Origin: JAYKGU01 sp035285585
GTDB lineage: Bacteria; Cyanobacteriota; Cyanobacteriia; CAKZMO01
NCBI GenBank assembly: GCA_035285585.1
Contig: JAYKGU010000272.1
Coordinates: forward strand, 1-18,339
DNA: 18,339 nt
Direction of reading: 5' to 3'
A program made the position numbers and the translations under genes. Position 1 is the stretch's first letter. Each line of letters starts with the position of its first letter. Under the pieces are notes generated by a model. It did not search any database. It saw only the letters and a program-made list of their open reading frames with translations, and was not told the DNA's origin. Shown one piece after another: positions 15,075 through 18,339 of the stretch.

Positions 15075-15080
15075 AAAAAA

Positions 15081-15275
15081 ATGGCTACCGTTAATCCAAT
15101 TCAGGTTCAAAAATTCCTAAAAGGGATAGACTATCCCGCCAGTAAGCAAGATGTGGTCGACCATGCTAAGCAAAATGGAGCAGACGAAAATGTTTGCTCG
15201 ACCCTGGAACGATTGCCCGACCAGGACTTTGAGACGCCTGCGGAGGTCAGCAAAGCCATCGGAAATATCGAGTAA
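15081..15275 (+). CDS. DUF2795 small protein
   Basis: A 64-residue soluble protein that is a single DUF2795 domain. It shows VQKFLKGIDYPASKQDVVDH (9-28), then AKQNGADENV and LERLPDQDFETPAEVSKAIG. The pattern is conserved across cyanobacteria and actinobacteria, usually as a free-standing 60-80 residue protein or as a C-terminal domain. It has a helix-turn-helix-like size and charge, but no function is established. A strong ribosome site precedes it. A truncated recQ gene follows 29 bp downstream on the same strand. Confidence 0.9.
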   Translation: MATVNPIQVQKFLKGIDYPASKQDVVDHAKQNGADENVCSTLERLPDQDFETPAEVSKAIGNIE

Positions 15276-15304
15276 AAGCATCACCAGGAACGGTTTTAAG
15301 CCGC

Positions 15305-15540
15305 ATGGCTCAGCAACGCAAACGTGTCACCCGGAAACAAATTCGCCAGACCGCTAAATCCAAGCTGGGCTATGACTCCCTGCGGGAGGGGCAGGAGGAA
15401 GCGATCGCCGCCCTGCTCGACGGTCATGATACGCTGGCGGTCATGCCAACAGGGTCAGGAAAATCGGCCATCTATCAGCTAGCAGGGGCGCTTATACCAG
15501 GTTCTACCGTGGTTATCTCGCCCCTCCTGGCCTTACAGCA
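15305..15540 (+). pseudogene. recQ: RecQ helicase, N-terminal fragment only
   Basis: From ATG 15305 about 78 residues match the start of a RecQ-family helicase: YDSLREGQEEAI (motif 0), a full Walker A MPTGSGKSAIYQ, and motif Ia VVISPLLALQ. The similarity stops at about 15540. The frame then runs for 22 unrelated residues to 15607, inside the antisense of the VKOR-like gene. A working RecQ needs at least 450 residues, with DExH, motifs IV-VI and a zinc/WH domain; no frame here carries them. The fragment cannot be a helicase. It is most likely the remains of a deletion or rearrangement that joined it to the convergent gene, or an assembly join. The upstream DUF2795 gene is intact. Confidence 0.85.
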
Positions 15541-15551
15541 GGCTTGTGGAA

Positions 15552-16073
15552 TTACGAGTTTGACCGGGTGCTGGAGCGTCCTGCAAGGTTGCGGGCGGCT
15601 TCGGTGACTTCTGGGAGAGCGATCGCCAGGGATGCAAAGCTGGCCAGGGTCGCTAGTTGGCAGTATTCACAAAATGCCTTGTTGTCCTTCCACTCCTCCC
15701 GTGCCAGTTCAGCGGTGAGGAAAGCGTCAAATAAAAGCTTGGCTCCCATAGCCAGAGGCACCAGAGGCTGGTCTTTTACCCGGTTTTCACCGCCCATTGA
15801 GGCTAACCAAGCCGTAATCCCGTAGTTGATGGTCATGGTGGGGCCATCGGGGCTATTGAAACGGCTATAGGCGTAGTCGGAAGCGTCTACTTTGTTGGCG
15901 TCAAAGAAGGAACCGGGCAGGCTGGGTAGTTCATCAATCACTCCCGTTTGGTAGAGCGTAATTGCTTCGCCGATGGCCGCTCCCAGCATGGAAAGACCAA
16001 TGATCTGGCGGCGGCGGTTTAGGTCGGGACTGTCACCTTTGCGGAGTTCTTGACTGAGTTGTTTAGGGTCCAT
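15552..16073 (-). CDS. VKOR-like (vitamin K epoxide reductase family) membrane protein
   Basis: A 173-residue protein with about four hydrophobic segments: IIGLSMLGAAIGEAITLY, INYGITAWLASMG, PLAMGAKLLFDAFLTAEL and CQLATLASFASLAIALP. The last begins with FCEYCQ, a CxxC at a helix start as in the VKOR active site. Also typical of this bacterial subgroup are DASDYAYSRFN and REEWKDNKAFC. No other Cys is present, so the loop pair that relays electrons in full VKORs is missing; a redox partner would have to supply it, or the protein has another role. It lies 78 bp downstream of the six-repeat protein on the same strand. Its last residues (RSSTRSNS) abut the recQ break and may not be original. Confidence 0.75.
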   Translation of the reverse strand: MDPKQLSQELRKGDSPDLNRRRQIIGLSMLGAAIGEAITLYQTGVIDELPSLPGSFFDANKVDASDYAYSRFNSPDGPTMTINYGITAWLASMGGENRVKDQPLVPLAMGAKLLFDAFLTAELAREEWKDNKAFCEYCQLATLASFASLAIALPEVTEAARNLAGRSSTRSNS

Positions 16074-16151
16074 GAATCTTTGGGTTAGTGAGCAACAACG
16101 GATTTTAGGGACAAAAATCAGGTAAATTCAACGACGGTTTTCCGAACGGTT

Positions 16152-18339
16152 TTACGACGCGAAGGGATTGATGCCGCTGGCGGCCAGGATACCTGCGATC
16201 GCCGCCGTCGCCACCGAAGTAATTGCCGTACCAAACAGCCACCAGGCAGCAGTGGCGACGGTTTTGCGCACTTCGTCGGCCTGTTCCTTTGCCTCCTGCT
16301 TGAGGGCGTTGACCCGCTTCTCCGTTTCCTCCTGGAGGCGCTGGGCCTGGTTCAATACGCTGTCACGGGCCGATTCGATCTGGTCAATCACCCGGTTGGC
16401 CTGCTCCTCAGAAATATCCGTGCGGGTGCTGAGGAGGGCGGTCAGGGTATCGCGATCGAACTGGCTGAGACGGTACTGGAGGGCGGCAAATCCGGCTTCA
16501 GGATCGTCAAACAGGGTGCGCATATCCTGTTTGATGGCGTCGTAGTTCAGTTCGGGACGCTCCAGGTCATTAAAGTAATTGCGGATGCTGCCAAAGATGC
16601 TGTCGATGGTGGCCTGGGTTGTGCTCTGTACCTGGTCTTTGGCTCCTTGCAATTGATGCAGGATTTGATGCCGCACATCCTCTACCTGGTCGATGATTCG
16701 ATTGGCTTCATCCTCGGAAATATCCTCCCGCTGGGATAGGAGTGAAACCAGGGTGTCCCGATCCACATGAGAGAGGCGATCGCGCCACTGTTCCAAACCT
16801 GTCTGGGGCTGACGCAGGAGCAGCCGCAGATCCCGCTGGATGCCGTCGGGGTTGAGTTCTTCCCGGTCGGTATTTTTCAAATAATCCGTCAGGGTACTCT
16901 GCACATCCTGCACCTGGTCACGGGCACGGGTTGCCAGCCGCTGGGGGGCACGCACTGTCTCACGCACCGCCGCCTGGAGCTGATCCAGAACCTGGTTAAT
17001 CCGCTCCTCGCTCACCCCTTGCTGGCTGAGCAGCCGTGTCAAAGTCTCGCGATCCAGTTGGGAGAGTCGCCGCCGCAGGGCAACGCCGCCCGCCTGGGGT
17101 GCTTGCAATAGCAGCAGGAGATCCTGGCGAATCCCATCGGGGTCAAGTTCCTCCAGGTTGGTGTTGCGCAGGTACTCGACAATCTGGCTCATCAGGCGAT
17201 CGTACTGCTGCTGGGCCTGTTCCGTGAGCTGCTGGGGTGCGTGGACGAGGCGATCGCGGGCCGACTCAAAGCGGTCAATCAACTGATGCACCTGCTCCTG
17301 GCTGAGGTCTTCCCGCTGAGCCAGCAGGGCCTCCAGCTGGTCGCGGTCAATTTCTCCCAGACCCGCACGCACCACCAGTTGTCCCGCCTCCGGCAGGTTG
17401 GCCAGTCGCTCCAAGTTGCGCTGCACTTGTTCGTCAGAAAGGTCGCTGGGGCTGGCTTCCCGCAGGTAGGACTCCACCCGCCCCCGCAGATCACTGGCCT
17501 GCTCCTGCATCTGCTGCCACTGCTCCTGGGACTGGTTCAGGAAGCGATCGCGGGCCTGCTCCAATCGATCCAGCACCGGCTCAATCTCGTTTTCGCCCAA
17601 ATCCTGCCGTCCGCTCAGCAGCATTTGCCGCAGGGTGTCGCGGTCAAACTGGATGAGACGATTCCCCAGGGTTTCATAGCTGGCCTCGGGGTCGGCCAGG
17701 AGCGCAGGAAAGTCTTCCTGGAGGCGATCGCCCGTCAGCACTTCCTTGGGAGCCGTGCTCAGGAAAGTCTCCACCCGATGCCGCAAATCCTGCCGATTAC
17801 TTTCTTCCTCTGCTTCCCGCACCTGGGTCAACACTTCCTGCCGGATGAGTTCCAGTTGATCGGCAAGATCGTTAATTCGACTTTCTTCCAGCCCTTCCCG
17901 GCGTTGCAGCACCGACACAAAGTAGCGCCGATTCAGTGGCTCAAGCTGCCGCCGCACCAAGCCAGCATCGGCTTCGGGGTCACGCAGCACGGCGCGAAAA
18001 CCACTGTCCAGGTTCTCAGATCGCAAGTACCAGGAGGGCGAGTTGAGCAAGTAGTTCTCCACGTCCGTCCGCAACAGGGAAAACGCACCTGGGGAACTCA
18101 GGGCATCTACAGCATGGCTTGCCTGATGGGAGGCTTGCTGTTGCAGGGCAGAGAGCTGATGGCCGATTTGCTCCACATCCACATCTGACAGGTCAACCCG
18201 CTGGGCAATTGTCGAAATCAAAGTGTTAATGCCCTGGGTCAGCACCTGCTGCCCCAATCCGCCGCCGGAACCTTGCTGGGATTGCAGCGTTTGCACCACC
18301 TGTGCCGCCAGATCCTGGAGCTTACCGGCCTTCAGATCC
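16152..18339 (-). CDS. Six-repeat, C-tail-anchored protein of unknown function (N-terminus outside window)
   Basis: At least 728 residues; the frame stays open to the window edge, so the GTG at 18299 is probably internal. Numbering from that GTG, six units begin near residues 80, 176, 275, 374, 470 and 572, spaced 96-102. Each has an opening (V/I)xxYL helix, a DPDGIxxDL-type segment, PxAG, then RLSQxDRDTLxxLLSQRxDISEExxNxxIDQxExARD. Glu/Gln/Arg-rich coiled coil links them, and a KRVNALKQEAKEQADEV stretch leads to one C-terminal membrane helix (about 685-708). No enzyme motif is visible. It looks like a long rod anchored in the membrane by its tail. Some databases may label such proteins as MFS transporters; the single helix argues against that. 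Confidence 0.8.
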   Translation of the reverse strand, partial: DLKAGKLQDLAAQVVQTLQSQQGSGGGLGQQVLTQGINTLISTIAQRVDLSDVDVEQIGHQLSALQQQASHQASHAVDALSSPGAFSLLRTDVENYLLNSPSWYLRSENLDSGFRAVLRDPEADAGLVRRQLEPLNRRYFVSVLQRREGLEESRINDLADQLELIRQEVLTQVREAEEESNRQDLRHRVETFLSTAPKEVLTGDRLQEDFPALLADPEASYETLGNRLIQFDRDTLRQMLLSGRQDLGENEIEPVLDRLEQARDRFLNQSQEQWQQMQEQASDLRGRVESYLREASPSDLSDEQVQRNLERLANLPEAGQLVVRAGLGEIDRDQLEALLAQREDLSQEQVHQLIDRFESARDRLVHAPQQLTEQAQQQYDRLMSQIVEYLRNTNLEELDPDGIRQDLLLLLQAPQAGGVALRRRLSQLDRETLTRLLSQQGVSEERINQVLDQLQAAVRETVRAPQRLATRARDQVQDVQSTLTDYLKNTDREELNPDGIQRDLRLLLRQPQTGLEQWRDRLSHVDRDTLVSLLSQREDISEDEANRIIDQVEDVRHQILHQLQGAKDQVQSTTQATIDSIFGSIRNYFNDLERPELNYDAIKQDMRTLFDDPEAGFAALQYRLSQFDRDTLTALLSTRTDISEEQANRVIDQIESARDSVLNQAQRLQEETEKRVNALKQEAKEQADEVRKTVATAAWWLFGTAITSVATAAIAGILAASGINPFAS
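16350..18062 (-). repeat. DNA coding for six tandem ~100-residue repeats
   Basis: The unit length is about 288-306 bp. The most alike parts are the D-R-D-T-L and D-I-S-E-E segments of units 4 to 6, while units 1 and 2 have diverged most. The gradient suggests growth by duplication toward the C-terminal end. Confidence 0.7.

Noticed and set aside
17241..18188. 315-residue open frame on the + strand
   Set aside because: Antisense to the six-repeat protein; its repetitive appearance mirrors the real repeats.
16152..18339. Membrane transporter identity for the six-repeat protein
   Set aside because: Only one hydrophobic helix is present, at the C-terminus; the rest is charged and helical.

Overview
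The window looks like chromosomal DNA of a cyanobacterium, probably a non-model filamentous or Leptolyngbya-like form. Over thirty copies of the HIP1 octamer GCGATCGC are scattered through genes and gaps. The gene content is also cyanobacterial: a thylakoid-lumen thioredoxin-like factor, a single-RRM Rbp protein, a DevB-DevC-DevA exporter, a DUF2795 protein and a VKOR-like membrane protein. No rRNA, tRNA, CRISPR array or complete insertion sequence was found.

Layout. 1-238: an unassigned edge with a strong hairpin. 287-3007 (+): a lumenal thioredoxin-like protein and a membrane-anchored coiled-coil/repeat protein. 3004-3228: a composite of small palindromic repeats that supplies the stop codon of both flanking convergent genes. 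3223-4011 (-): FetB-type permease. 4103-4145: a C-rich/G-quadruplex-capable tract in the divergent promoter region. 4169-5329 (+): PLP-dependent sugar aminotransferase. 5330-5964: a long gap with several hairpins and no convincing gene. 5983-6429 (+): RRM protein followed by a terminator. 6707-11094 (-): WecG/TagA/CpsF glycosyltransferase, sulfotransferase and UvrD-like helicase, in transcription order. 11450-14566 (-): devB-devC-devA operon ending at a 15-bp perfect stem. 14567-15080: a second repeat cluster. 15081-15540 (+): DUF2795 gene and a recQ fragment cut off after motif Ia. 15552-18339 (-): VKOR-like gene downstream of a large protein with six tandem repeats of about 100 residues, whose N-terminus lies outside the window.

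How the genes may work together. The aminotransferase, glycosyltransferase and sulfotransferase suggest surface polysaccharide or glycolipid modification. The DevBCA system exports an envelope lipid or other amphiphile through the periplasm. The first lumenal protein and the RRM protein both point to thylakoid and photosystem biogenesis. None of these links goes beyond gene content and proximity. The most interesting items are the six-repeat C-tail-anchored protein beside the VKOR-like protein, the repeat element forming two stop codons, the truncated recQ, and the uncharacterised repeat protein at 983-3007.
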